Origin: Halichondria panicea
Taxonomy: Eukaryota; Porifera; Demospongiae; Suberitida; Halichondriidae
Length of the DNA stretch: 64,000 bases
Direction of reading: 5' to 3'
NCBI RefSeq assembly: GCF_963675165.1
Contig: NC_087393.1
Location: 2,733,502-2,797,501, forward strand
Positions 10,652 through 22,200 of the stretch are shown piece by piece. The notes under the pieces were generated by a model. It worked only from the letters and a program-made list of their open reading frames with translations. It was not told the origin of the DNA and ran no database searches. How positions within the stretch are numbered: the first letter of the stretch is position 1; the number at the start of each line of letters is the position of its first letter. The position numbers and the translations under genes were made by a program.

Positions 10652-12608
10652 CAGCTTTACTGTATCCCTCGTGCGGCTACGCCTCGAGGCATAAATATGG
10701 GAGCGAATCTTGATACAAAAACATTAAAAGAAGATAGCTCAAGAAGAAACTCAACGCTTTCTTCCTACTTGTACAATCATGTAGTGCTGTATCTACATGT
10801 ACATACTTCCACTTACTGTGTATTCTGTTAGATATTGATCCAGACGGCATATGCAGAAAAAGAGCATGTATGTAGAATATGGTCACGTAACATGTACATG
10901 TACATGTACATAATTATTGTATACATGAAAACAATACCATAGAAACTGGATTATTAGCGCATGTGCTTATGGGGTTAATAGCAGAGCTCTATACGCTTAT
11001 ATTCGAGAATGCGTTTATAATGCAGTTATTTTCGAGCCCCATCGAGTAACCAGATGTCTCTGTCAAGAGAACTGACTCGTAAGCTAGCTAGAAAGTGAGC
11101 AAGCAGGCAACCCTGTAACTGGAACAAAAGGACCTCATCTACAGTGTATGTCTCAGATTCTCTCAGCATGATAAGACAAGGTAACAGCATGCCCAGAGAG
11201 TCCTTCCAGATGAATATCACCAGCTATATAGCTACCGTAGACTGTACAAGCTAGCTAGCTCATAGATAGCTGAATCATATCTTCGCATAATTGGAAAAGC
11301 GCTTCAATTCGAGTACAAAAAACCTGCAGTTGAGCATGCACTTAAAATAATGATACGCTTAGTCGAGTAAGCGCTAATAATCCAGTTTCTATGGTATGGC
11401 TTTCATCATAATGATTTCCTCATAAATGGTCACACAAGGTTGTTGTGTGCATGTACATGTACAGTACCTGTTTTTGTGAAAGGGTAATAGTTCCAAGATT
11501 TCTCTGTGACATAGAATATTCTCGGTATCATAGACTGGACCCAGCCTGGCATTCGACTGTAGAGAAACGGTACATCGAGCAATAAAACCACCTTCTTTAA
11601 TACATATCATGGTTCCAACTAACATAAATGCATTTCTCACCTTGTGAGATACATCTTCTTCTCTGTGTAGAAACCCTCCCCATGTTCTTCGTCACTACAC
11701 GGCTTGTTGACTACCGTTTCTATCCCATCACCACTTCCTTTGGTTTCCTCAGCACTGTGGCGTGCTATCATGTATAGCTGCCCTATGCGGTACTGTAGGG
11801 GTAATATACAACTAGTGGATACTCATTAAGCTATAAGTCACAGAACTAACCCTATATATACTACTGTAACAGACTGAGCTCTAAACAGTGTCAGATTTAG
11901 GGTATTGAGGGTATCTCAACTTTGACCAGGGAGTAGAGACTACAATGCCCAATCGCCAATCAGGTATCAGATTAATATTAATCTATTACCAAAAGGCTAC
12001 CTTTTTTGATTGACCTAAAAGGTAATGTAAGTGCACGGTGAGCAAATTCACGCCATTGGTTCTGGAAACACCTGACTGTACTTCTAGAATACACATCCTT
12101 ACTAACTGTTATTACGTATGACCACTTAGGTGCTATATACGAGTTGTGTACACAGTGTTTTTGTATTAATCTCCGTAACAATCATTATGTTCTAGTCAGG
12201 AAAGTTCACAAGCGGGTGGGCGTGGGTGGACTTTATATTATACATTATTAGAATGTCACTATGTGTGCCACATGGCTGTGGACTATTGTGCGCATGCGTA
12301 GTAGAATTAATGACATAGAATCATAAATATGCTGCAGGCGGTGAACCAGAACCCAAATTATCACTTAGAGTGGCCTAAAAAATAATGTATAAAATAAGCA
12401 GTTGGCTTCATTTCAGTCTTGGATTTGTATTCACAAACACTTAGATACATGTACGTAGACAAATATCTGTAATAATGTTAAATACTACAGAACAATTCTC
12501 TTGAGTGACAACATAGACAATGCATGATAAACATGACTGGACGACTAGACATAGATCTACCTCTTCCACAGTGAGGGGCATGCAAACCCTATATTCTTTC
12601 AGAAACAT
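6571..12608 (-). CDS. Class I phosphatidylinositol transfer protein
   Basis: Nine exons on the minus strand: 12608-12561, 11792-11641, 11556-11463, 9688-9617, 9548-9450, 9211-9152, 7634-7539, 7297-7234, 6668-6571. They join in phase to 260 residues (human PITPNA is 270). The protein exchanges PI and PC between membranes in the cytosol. Seen: start MFLKEYRVCMPLTVEE, then YRIGQLY, the region ending YYPFTKT, CSFVPKFLIEIET, DYVDIAFDQ, the family hallmark STKTGRGPL, MCSYKVVKV followed by WGLQSKVE, and a C-terminal helix with TLEDVRKYEDE. The exon 3 donor was chosen at 11463 rather than 11468 because only that keeps the next exon in frame. Introns 3 and 6 carry mobile elements. It shares a 268-bp upstream region with the TCF20-like gene. 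Alpha/beta versus RdgB-beta subclass was not resolved. Confidence 0.93.
8047..9125. mobile_element. 1.08-kb non-autonomous DNA transposon with ~310-360 bp terminal inverted repeats
   Basis: The left arm (8049-about 8362) is the reverse complement of the right arm (about 8763-9123). Termini are TGGCGCAATAT...ATATTGCGCCA, flanked on both sides by TA. Both arms carry copies of a GGGTACTCTTTTT-type motif; in the right arm these expanded into about four tandem copies (8840-8930). The central ~400 bp has no recognisable transposase. It sits in intron 6 of the PITP gene. A TA target duplication suits a Tc1/mariner- or PIF-like mover; the superfamily is inference. Confidence 0.85.
9240..9425. repeat. 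Fragment of the TAATTGCACGTCGTCAAG repeat family
   Basis: Four close repeats of a CGAGTAATTGCACaTtGcCAA-type unit lie at 9325-9400, with flanks (ATTAATCGTATGATG, CAGTTAATCCCGTATCA) that recur in the large inverted-repeat element at 31.2-32.7 kb. It looks like a partial copy of that element in PITP intron 5, just before exon 5. Confidence 0.6.
10360..10693 (+). repeat. Family A interspersed element
   Basis: Fullest copy of a ~330-bp repeat. Landmarks are GCTAGCGCTTTAGTGC, a GAACAGATGATGC block, CCATAACTCGAGAAAGAAGC, AATCCACGAATCAAAATCC, a CA run, and a GCCTCGAGGCATAA end. Other copies are at 24.8, 45.8, 52.1 (inverted) and 52.9 kb. It has no coding capacity and lies in PITP intron 3. The type (SINE or MITE) is unresolved. 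Confidence 0.75.
10619..10650. repeat. (CA)n microsatellite
   Basis: A run of about 16 CA dinucleotides inside the family A copy. The same position is CA/GT-rich in the other copies, so the element itself seeds microsatellites. Confidence 0.9.
10935..11396. mobile_element. Family F MITE with TA flanks
   Basis: Ends are CCATAGAAACTGGATTATTA and its reverse complement, flanked by TA. The inner part contains AAGCGCTTCAATTCGAG and CTATACGCTTATATTCGAG sequences. A second copy is at 56.04-56.57 kb and a solo end at about 50.41 kb. Non-coding; it sits in PITP intron 3. Confidence 0.8.
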
Positions 12609-12876
12609 CTTTTAATATCTTTACTAACAGTATAGTACAGATGTCGATATCGCGATGTAACAACTCAATCCAGACTAAAAAATATAATGAATCCAAAATA
12701 GCGGATTATGGGGTCAAAGGTCTCCAAAAGAAAAATTGGAGTCTACTCAAAGGTTCAATTCCATTCTGGTTCCATATCCATGCATGTACGGATAAAGCTC
12801 TGCTAGCTAGCTAGGCTTAGTTAAGTATCTAAAACTGAAGGTTCAGTACGTCTAGACTGCACTTGCAAAGAACCAG
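12609..12876. promoter_or_regulatory. Shared upstream region of divergent PITP and TCF20-like genes
   Basis: Only 268 bp separate the two start codons on opposite strands, so both core promoters and 5' UTRs must lie here unless there are upstream non-coding exons. No TATA box or named factor site was identified with confidence. Confidence 0.55.
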
Positions 12877-15800
12877 ATGGCTGCCTTATCACGAAATGCT
12901 GACTTTGCTGTTCAGCAGTCAAACCTCAGCTCAGAACTGTCCACTAAAATTGCCCCTACTGAATTCCAAGAGCAGTCAGGCTACCATCAACTTGAAGCAT
13001 ACACATCTGAAAACTCAAGCCAATACAATAATATGTATGACTCTAAAGATAATTCTGTGTACCCAACAGGCAGAATCCATTCATATCCTACTGAAAGCAA
13101 TGTTTCTGGTGACATTTCCAGCGCCACTTACCAGCCAACAGTGAGCAATACGACAAACACTTCGTATCAATCCTCGAATTCATCTTACTTTCAAGATGGT
13201 GATTCAAAGATTGCTGACCGACCAGCACAGTCTACTGCATACACAAAGGATCCAGTTTATAACTCCTACAGCCAGCAACGCTATAGTAACTCTGATGGCA
13301 GCTTTGAGGGTTATTCGAGTCGTCATGGCTATTCTAATGAAGTAGGCTATGACAGATCTTACAGCCAAGAAGCAGGCTACAATGAACGCTTCAGTGATCA
13401 ACACCCAAACTCATACAATCAGGGTTTCAACAGAGACAGTTACCAGTCAAATTCACAGGACTACCCATATTCAAACTATAGTCGGCAGCATCAAAATTAC
13501 TCTCGAGGCAATTATTCATACCAAAATTCCACTCAAGGATACGAAGATTCTTCTGATTCGCACCCCCATTCTGGTCATGACAGAAGGTACCGTCAAGACA
13601 CTCCCACAAGCTATGTTCAGGATTACCATGGTGACCGTACCTATAATCACGAAAATCAATACAGCCAACCGTATGACTCTGGCTATGATAGAGGAAGGTC
13701 GTACCAATCAAAGCATGAGGACTTACAGTATAGCAAACCCAAAAGATCTCCTGAAAGAGAAAGAGACCATGGTAGGAAGGAGTCGAACTCAAGTGATGAT
13801 TTTGTTCAGAGGCGCTCTGCCATTCTGAAACGTGCTCAGGTTCATGACGGAAGCAAACATACTAAAGCTTCTCGAGGACCTCAAATCGTTCAACCACATC
13901 GTTTATCTGATTCTTCTGATGCTAAAAAGGGCGATAAAAGTAAGCAATCTGAATTCCCAAAGAGAAAGTTGGACAGTTTCAAGATTCCTAAAAAGAAAAG
14001 TGCAATTTCTGCTTCTTCCCCAATAAAACAATCTGTTCCAATACCCGCACTGGGTGTCAAAGAACAGGAAAAGATCGAGCACATAAAATTCTCACAAACT
14101 CTGTGTAAGCCACCAAGTGCTACTGTTGTACAAACAAGCACGAATTACACTACTGTCGTCTCAAACACTACAAACAAGCTTTCTAATCTCACTGCGAAAG
14201 CTGCACCCAATGACGCTTCAATTGAAACTGATAAAGTCATTGCTAACAAGCCGGATCATCTTGTTATTGGCAGTCCTTGTCAACCTGCTATAAGCAAGTC
14301 TGTACCATCCAAAAGCACAGGGAAAAAGACACAAAGCTCATCTTCAGCTGGCAAGGCAAAGACCCAGCGATCTACAAAAGCGAATGTCATGCCCACAATT
14401 CTGTCTACACTTGACCCCAAGACTCTCATGTCATTGGCAGTCACTTTGCAGAAAAGCATAGAAAAGGTATGATTGTATTATGTCTTCGTGCAATCCTGCT
14501 ACCTTTATTGTGTTTCAGGCTAAAGCAGATAAGAGTGCACTCACGTCCAGTAATCCTCCAGTTCCTGCACATACGAGCTTCACTGCTTCTGTGAACTCTC
14601 CTGGTATCAAACCACCTACCTCTGTCCATGGAAGTTCTACTGCTTCTCTTGTTCCCAAACAGGCGACATTTGCAACTGCTTTGGTGAGCCTGAAAGTTAC
14701 GCATGTGCATGAATAAACTGGCTTATATTATGCTTGCAGCCAGTGCCTGTACCTTCCCCAGCAGTGGTAAGCAACCAGCTGACCAGCACAATCAATTCCA
14801 TACTCTCAGCAGTAGTGAGCAAGGTGGGCATGCATATACTGTAACAGTAAGTCTAAGTAGTATCATAATTATATACATGTACATTTCTTATAGACGCCAG
14901 CATGTACGAATACTCCTCAACTCGACACAACAACTCTGACAACCCAGGTATTTTTCTGAAGTCCCTGAAATTGTATGCATGACTGTACTGACTTTGTTTG
15001 TCCACCTCCAGAATATCTCGTCAATATATTCACCCAGTGGCGAAATCAAACCTGCAACACACCTAATTGCTGAAGCTAGTTTTGCAGCACCCATTGCCAG
15101 TACCAAAGTTTACAAGCCTGCAGTAACCTCTGACAGCACCAATGTCGATATTGAGAGCTCACAAGGGGTTGTATTGGCCACGGTGATCACCGCATCGTCC
15201 ACCCCTAGTTTTTCTCGTACTGCTGCCAAGCCCATTGAGAGTTCTGTTGGCAAGGACCCCCAACTTCCCATCGCTACTGCCTCTCTGTTGTCTACAATAT
15301 CTATAGATTCGAAGAACGTTTTCTCGTCTTCGAATGCTTGTTCTTCCTTGCTTGTAAACACTCTCTGCACAACCTCGTGTGCATCAACGATTCCTACAAG
15401 TACACCTACAGCTTTAGTTCTAAAAACTGAGCACTCTCTTCAACAGCAGACTGTGAATGTAGAAGTTGCTGAAATAAGCCAAAGCAATGAAGGTGAACTA
15501 GCTCGTAAACGTGCTTGGACTGCGGAAGAATCCGAAGACACAAGTACTATTTCCTCAGCAAAACGAATGAAGCCTGATAATGTCAATGACAAAACACTAT
15601 CTACAGTGCCAGTGGTGTTTTCTTGTAACGAGACCCAAGAAATGGAGAAATCACCCACTGCTAGTAAACTGGAAAACAAATTTGTGAATGGTAAACTGTC
15701 AAAGCCTAAACCTGAACCCAAAAGTAGAAGGAAATCTGGCAGCCGGTCAAAGAAGAAGGTCAGTGCTTCAAAGTTCACCACTCGCAGTTCTATCACTACA

Positions 15801-16350
15801 GTCTGCTGCTTCTGTCACAAGAAGGACTCTGAATTCAACCTAGGGTTTCTGTTTGGGCCATATACACTAAAGACAGCTGCTACTCTACTCTTAGATGGTG
15901 CAGAAAGCAATGGGTTGATTGGTACGTCGAACAGCCTGTGGATTCATGAAGAGTGTGCGGTGTGGACACCAGGAGTATGCTTAGTTGGATCACAGCTTAT
16001 TGGATTTCAAGAAGCAATTTCTGATGCTGAAAATATGGTTTGTATATGCATGTTCTTCATGCATTCTTACATATGCATGTTCTTCATGCATTATTACCCA
16101 GCATTGCATGCCAGAGTTATTGAAATGCGTATGAATGCAGGTGTGTGTAGAGTGCAAAGAATCCGGAGCTACCCTGTGCTGTAGTACTCACAGCTGCAAG
16201 AAGTACTACCACTATCACTGTGCAAGTGTAGTTGGTAAGTTGATTTTGAGTGTCAAGGAAGATAAACTTATAAAAAATTGCTCATTTTCAGATTGTTACT
16301 TCGATAAAGAGAAATTTTTAGTAACATGTCCCAAACATTCTACCAACTGA
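12877..16350 (+). CDS. TCF20/RAI1-like extended PHD-finger nuclear protein
   Basis: Seven exons: 12877-14466, 14519-14683, 14740-14823, 14894-14947, 15012-16037, 16141-16234, 16292-16350, joined in phase to 1023 residues. The C-terminal ~125 residues form an extended PHD (ePHD/ADD-type) domain: CCFCHKKDSE, LWIHEECAVWTPGV, a VCVECKESGATLCC block, YYHYHCA and a terminal CPKH. The order and spacing match the C-termini of TCF20 and RAI1, which bind nucleosomes and regulate transcription. The N-terminal half is low-complexity (Tyr/Ser/Gln/Asn) with RRSAILKR and other basic patches. A Lys/Arg-rich stretch near residue 880 may be a nuclear localisation signal. The start is the first ATG of the long first exon. 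Length is about half of vertebrate TCF20/RAI1. Exons 2-4 are short and encode Ser/Thr/Pro-rich linker. Other ePHD families such as PHF6 or BRPF fit less well. Confidence 0.85.
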
Positions 16351-16514
16351 TAGTAAATCTAAGTCATCTGTTGCCTCTTTCATAATCTAGCTGTAAAAAA
16401 TATAACTGTACATTGATTATTTATACATGATTGTTATAATGGTGCATTCTAATGCGCATGCGCATCATGTGACTTTTCGTGGGTGGGGCTCATGTGCAAA
16501 AAGCTACAGGCGTA

Positions 16515-18074
16515 ATGGCAAAGCTTCTTGTTACTTTGTTGTTGAGCTCCTTTGTATACTATGGTGAAGGAATCCCTATCAAAGATAAACCAGCTGGGTT
16601 TGGAACTGCTGAGTATGTTCTCATTATTGGTTGTGATGGATTTGGTGAGTTAGATTCTAGGAGTAGCAAAACAGCAAGTATAGTTATTGTGTTTCTATAA
16701 TATTAAGAGAAGCTGGTGAAAGTATCTAGCCTATTAGTGTTTATCAGTATACATCTTGTATGCCATGCTGCATGGCACACTAAATTCATTAACGAGTTCT
16801 TTGCAGGAGGAATGTACTTAGAGAATGCCACCTCATTTTTGCCTAATGTGGATCGGTTCTATCAAGAGGGTGCTGTAACAACTCGAGCTAGAGACCAGAT
16901 GCCGTCAGTTAGTGCCCCTAACTGGTCATCTATTATAACTGGGATGGGTCCTGACGAGTCAGGAGTTTCAGACAACAGCTGGGTTCCCAGTGATGACAAC
17001 CCTCCCGACAGTGTAGTACTGGAGCTGCCTCCTATATCAGGAAAAGGAAAGGTGAATGATTTACATCTGTGCATGGGTGTAGAATCTACACATGGATTGA
17101 TTAATTAACCAGTTTTTTATCTACATTGATAAACATCCACATTCAAAGGCACATGGGAGCCAGCCTCTATCAATAATGAATATCGATTTAGATACCTCAA
17201 ACCATGTGGCATGCTGCTAAAGATCAGAACCCTGCCCTGAAGACAGCATCTGTAGAGTCTTGGGACTGGATCCATTACCTTGTGGAGCCCGACATCGTTG
17301 ATTACGAGTTCAGAGGGAAAGAAAATGATTCTGCTTGTGCAGATGCTATATCTTGTCAGTGCTATTTCGTCAGTTTAATTTAATATGTACAAACTACCTA
17401 CATAACGAAAATTAAAGCTATCTCTGGTGTCCGTTTATACTGTGTGTTATCTCTCTCACTGCATGCATGTAATGCGTTGTGTACAATTTGAGTCCTTAAC
17501 ATCCAGCTCCACTTAAGTGATATGATAGTTGCTCATCAGCCCAACCTGATGTTCATCCACTTTGACTCCATCGACGACGCAGGCCATGGCCACGGCTGGG
17601 GCAGTCCAGAATACTACAACGCAGTTAAGGTGAGGCTCTTATAGTTATTATTATAGCATGCAATTTTGGAACTTGTACGAGGATGAAAAAGAACAGTACT
17701 AAATACGTACAGAACAGACATACATGATGGTGTTGTATGTTCACTGAGCTCTAACAATTAACTTTTTACTGCTACAGAATGTTGACGGTTACATCGGCAA
17801 AATATTTCAGGCCTTGAACGACAGCAGGATTGTTGACAAAACACTCATCATATTGACAGCAGACCACGGAGGATATCGGTTTGGCCATGGGCTATTTGAT
17901 GAGTCAAATATGTACATCCCTGCATTGTTCATGGGACCAGGAGTGAAGAAAGGCTACCAGATCAGTTCGTACACAACAGACAAGGACTTCGCTCCCACTG
18001 CTCTCAATGCACTTGGTCTCAAACCAGGGGATTTTATGGTGGGAAAAGTTGTGCAGGAAATGTATGGACAGTAA
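16515..18074 (+). CDS. Alkaline-phosphatase-superfamily phosphodiesterase-like enzyme, secreted
   Basis: Five exons: 16515-16644, 16807-17051, 17192-17354, 17493-17629, 17778-18074, in phase, 323 residues. It starts MAKLLVTLLLSSF, a likely signal peptide; an upstream in-frame ATG at 16479 is less likely. Seen metal-site motifs of the type I phosphodiesterase/nucleotide pyrophosphatase fold: CDGFG near the N-terminus; the nucleophile loop SAPNWSSIITG; FIHFDSIDDAGHGHGWG; TADHGG and FGHG near the C-terminus. In ENPP enzymes the nucleophile loop reads TFPNHYSIVTG, so the aligned position is Ser and the following His is Trp here. The substrate cannot be named. It begins 165 bp after the TCF20-like stop. 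The exon 4 acceptor (17493) is the least certain junction, chosen because the stronger-looking CAG at 17507 breaks the frame. Confidence 0.82.
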
Positions 18075-18266
18075 AAAGCAGTAAGATCTACACTAGTGAC
18101 AGGGGGATTGGATTTTAACAATTAGAACCGTCAATAATTATTATGATTGTACATTAAAATTAATGTTGACTCACTTTATACGACAAGTTTTGTATTATGA
18201 TTATGCCATGTGTAGTGTATATTATACAACATAAAATTAATTGTAGATACAGAAAGTTATGTTATA

Positions 18267-18401
18267 GTTAAACAATGGCCTCGAGTGGTATATTTGATTT
18301 ACACGCGAGAGTAATCTGATAAACCACGAGGCGCAGCCGAGTTGGTTTATCTGATTACTCGAGCGTGTAAAGCAAATATACCACGAGAGGCCATAGGTTA
18401 A
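18267..18401. mobile_element. Foldback MITE (hairpin)
   Basis: AGTTAAACAATGGCCTCG...GAGGCCATAGGTTAACT pairs along about 60 bp, including GTGGTATATTTG and its complement, around a GGCGCAGCC centre. A related hairpin at 63779-63881 has similar ends (TAGTTAGAACATG/CATGTTTTAACTG), which supports a mobile family. Confidence 0.75.
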
Positions 18402-19090
18402 CTGGCTTGTACTATGTTTAGAACTGTACTACTATGTTTAGCTACTTCCTGTCATGCTTCTTCAATGAATATGCTTATAACTACTGTTTGACGTCACTGT
18501 TGCTATAGCTATGCAATGAATTTGCTATTTTTTTAAAAAGCGATGGCTGATTCAAGCAAGCGTCTATGATTCAAGCAAGCAATTGTGAAGGCTGTGTTTC
18601 TGCATCTTTATAGAAGGCACTTCAAGAAAGTACACTGGTGCTACTTGTCTACAAAGAGTGCAAATGTACCCCAAAATATCATTCCACAAGCCTACTGTAC
18701 TGGCCCAGTGCAGTGCAGTCTCTTTAGTCTGAGAAACACTTGGCAGTCTGGACCCTTCTTACTGCTCCTGGTCCCATGCAGCAATGTAATAAGCAGGTTG
18801 TGACAACCAATGTTGAAAGTTGAAAAAAAGCAACACAAACAACCAGTATCGTTCGATTCACGATCACGGAGTTCTTCCAAATTTGCCTCCTTTTTGGAAC
18901 TATTCATCGCTCGAACTTGGCTCTTTTTATGTTGACTAAAATCATTAGTATAGTAGTCTGTTTTGTATTGAACTCTAATATTGCTAATATTGATTGAATT
19001 GAGTAGTGTGTCATTGTTTTAATTGAAACAGTGTGTCAATTTTGTTGCAAAGGTGGGATACTGTATTCAGTTCTCTTCAATCTATGGTTT

Positions 19091-19156
19091 GACCACAGCC
19101 ATGGTATATGGCAGTTATACACTAGGGTATAACTGCCATATACCATGGCTGTGGTC
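19091..19156. repeat. Perfect 30-bp inverted repeat with 6-base loop
   Basis: GACCACAGCCATGGTATATG... runs 30 bases (19091-19120), then ACTAGG, then the exact reverse complement (19127-19156). It lies about 140 bp beyond the viperin stop codon. It may be a tiny foldback element or a 3' structure. Confidence 0.85.
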
Positions 19157-19296
19157 AGACAGGTTGTATAAGTAGTATAAACTACAACTGAAGCCTTTGA
19201 TCTTTGGTGCAACCATAGTACAAATATATATATACAGTCATTTAATTATACCTACGCTATTATATACAATGTTATAATTATTAATAATTATTATAG

Positions 19297-22200
19297 TCAC
19301 CATTGTAGTTTCATATCGGCTTTACTCCAAACATAGCGACCCCCTCGTTTCTTGAACATAGCTTCATCAAAACCACTAAACTTGATGGCTTCCTCCACCC
19401 CCACATCCAGTATAGACTTAGATGGATCTTTCCTTCCTTGAGTGCAATCCAGAAATCTCATCTGCAAAAAACGTTATGTATTATTGATAAAAGCAACACA
19501 CCTCCCCAAGTGTGCAACAAACTGGGGGAGACACTATTAGCTGCAACTTCTATTGTAAACAAGCTTCTGTACTTAGAATTACTACAGTAGACTCTCATTA
19601 ATCCGATCACCCTTGGGACCATGCAGCTTGGCCGGAATAGCGAGGTGGCTGTATTTCAGAAAATAGCCGCGGCTATCTTACCTCGAATGTAATGACTTAT
19701 TCTCCAGTTCTGTGTCGAGGATATTAAATCATTCTGCCATCCATTTAAGTGTAATCTGCCAAACCACACCCAAAACGTCATATCTGGCGTAATAATCGTA
19801 TAAAATTACATTGAAAACTTATATAGTTTGGGGCAGCCAGTACTGGCCAGTATACGGAATAGCGAGTTGTCGTATTTCAGGGTGTTTTGTGCAGTAAACA
19901 TCTATCTAGCAATTTGTGCCAAACCAAATGGCCACTGTAGAGCCGGAATAGCGAAAACAATTGTGAAGGCTAAATTGCTTTCCTTTAGCTCTTCACGAAC
20001 TGTATATGCATATACAGTGGACTCTCGTTAATCTGGTCACCCTTAATTGGGGCAGTGCAGCTTGGCTGGAATAGCGAGGTGGCCGCATTTCCGTGGCTAA
20101 AAACAATCGAATCTCGAATCTAATGACTAATTTTGCGGTTCTGTCCCGAGGAAATGAATGAATCATTATGCTCTCTATTTAACAATTTTATCTACCAAAC
20201 CACACCCAAAACGTCAATGTACCTAGTTTGGGACAGTATACGGAGTAGCGAGTGGCTGTTGTGCAGTAAAAATCTAGCTAGCAATCCGTGCCTAAGGTGG
20301 CCGTACTTCAGAGAGTCGGAATAGCGAGTCTACTGTACTATGCATATACGATATAGACATAATTATTTATCTTAAGCCCCGTTTACACGAATCTCTCTGC
20401 TTCTTGGTTCATAACCACGCCCAGATACAATCAACACCAGGCCTAGTTGTCGGCCTAGCTAGAATCAACTCGGCCTGGAATCGAGGCTATATTGGAACTT
20501 GACCAGGCGTTCTTTCAGATAACAACGACTGGTCCCAAGGCTAGTTAGAGCTTTGTTGTCAAATAAAAGCGAGCAAAAACTAAGAAGCTTGAACTTGCAC
20601 ATAGGCAGGTAGCTAGCTAACTACACGCGGCCTTTATTCGAGGTACCCTCCGTACTTACATGATCCCGTACGTACCAGAGGAGGTACGACACGGTTACAT
20701 GACCAGCCAAAAGGATTATGAATCTCATTAACTTGTGCATGAATATCATTCAAGACTGTGTACTTTGATAGTGGATTTGGTTTGGCGTGTATCTTTCAAG
20801 AAATACACTTGATGTTTCTAAGATCAGGATGGTTGATTGCTGGGCTTATACTGATGTGAAATAGCTTTTCAACCAGTTTCAACCACTTAGATTTTGAGAT
20901 ATTTTTTTAGTGTAATTCTGTTTTAGGGTATTTAAGTATTCTGTGCCTGCATTCAGGGTAGGATCACTGCCAACATCTGAGCCTTGGTTCTTACAACAAA
21001 TCTAATCTCTACTTGTAAAACTCTAGCTACTAGCCAGCAACAAATTCACTGAGTTTTATGCTCTCAACTTGTTTCTTTATGGCGCTTACTTGCCACCAGT
21101 TGAATGCATTTTTAACGACTTCTTTGTCTTTCTTGCCTCAATCAAGACATACCAGCCACGTGAGGTTAACCGCGTGTCGTACCTCCTCTGATCCCGTACC
21201 AAAAACAGTGGAAAAGGGTCACTACAATAGAAAGCTAGAATTGTAACTTTTTGTTGCTCTGCATTTGTTAGCTGAATCCCGGGATCCTACTCCAAGCCGG
21301 ATCGAGTCATACTTCTCTGAGACTCCAGGATTCGTTGCTATGATCCTAGACTAGGACCTAGTCCACTGTGCATGCCTCATGACAGTCATGTACCACTGTT
21401 CTCAATGTTTCAGCATGTCTCCAGTCTGGTTTAGTTTTATTGCTCCTGAGTTGCTGTGCTAGACAGCTCAGTCATACGTACATATGCGTCACTACATGCA
21501 CTGCATTAATCATGTTACAAGCCGAGGGTTTGCACTTTAGTACTCTAGTTTGTTATGTTGCTGTAGCAAAATTATAGCTTGACTATATTTTCGTATGTAC
21601 TTCAGTAGTTAAACTGCTGTCATCTGACCTGTCACTTATATTCACTCACATATTCATCGAGAATGAGGTACGAGTCTTTCATTGTTGAGTTGGACTCTGG
21701 CACCAATTGTCGCACACTTCTGTGTCTCCCAAGGAAGCTTTCAAACTTCTTTTCACTAATGACGAAGGACTCAGCGTGTCTAATGGCATCAGGCCCTGTA
21801 TTCTCCCCACCAATCAATAGGCACTGAAATACCTGTAAATATTATGAAAGAGAAGATGACATTGATTAATTACTGTGAAACTTGGACTGTTCACTCTATT
21901 CTGCTGTGTTGAATCACATGGGTCCATATAGTTGGTTGAATAACAAGAGAATGGTCAAGAGTCGACGGTCTTAATTACAAAGCTGTTTACTGGAGGGTTT
22001 TAATTGTATTCTAATTATGCATGGTAGTTAAAATCTTTGACTCCTGACCATCCTCGTTGTGACTATTCGCTAACGATGTAGCTATATTATCGTATAACTG
22101 TAAAATTTGGCGGGTACAGTATTACTAGACATTTTGATGGTGAAAAACCTTTGCGAATGAGCCAAATCAGCAGAAAATTTGACCCTTTGCGATCTAACTA

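Larger units (their letters stand above)
18075..19296. other. Intergenic region between convergent genes
   Basis: 3' flanks of the phosphodiesterase-like gene and of viperin. It contains two strong hairpins, listed separately. No exon or RNA gene was recognised. Confidence 0.6.

Noticed and set aside
10589-10831. Small open frame containing a His-Thr run
   Set aside because: The run is the CA microsatellite within a family A element, in an intron.
11463-11468. Canonical-looking exon 3 donor of the PITP gene at 11468
   Set aside because: It breaks phase with the next exon; the donor 5 bases further keeps frame and family length.
13349-13828. 159-codon open frame in another frame of TCF20-like exon 1
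   Set aside because: It overlaps the clearly coding frame, has low complexity, and carries no motif.
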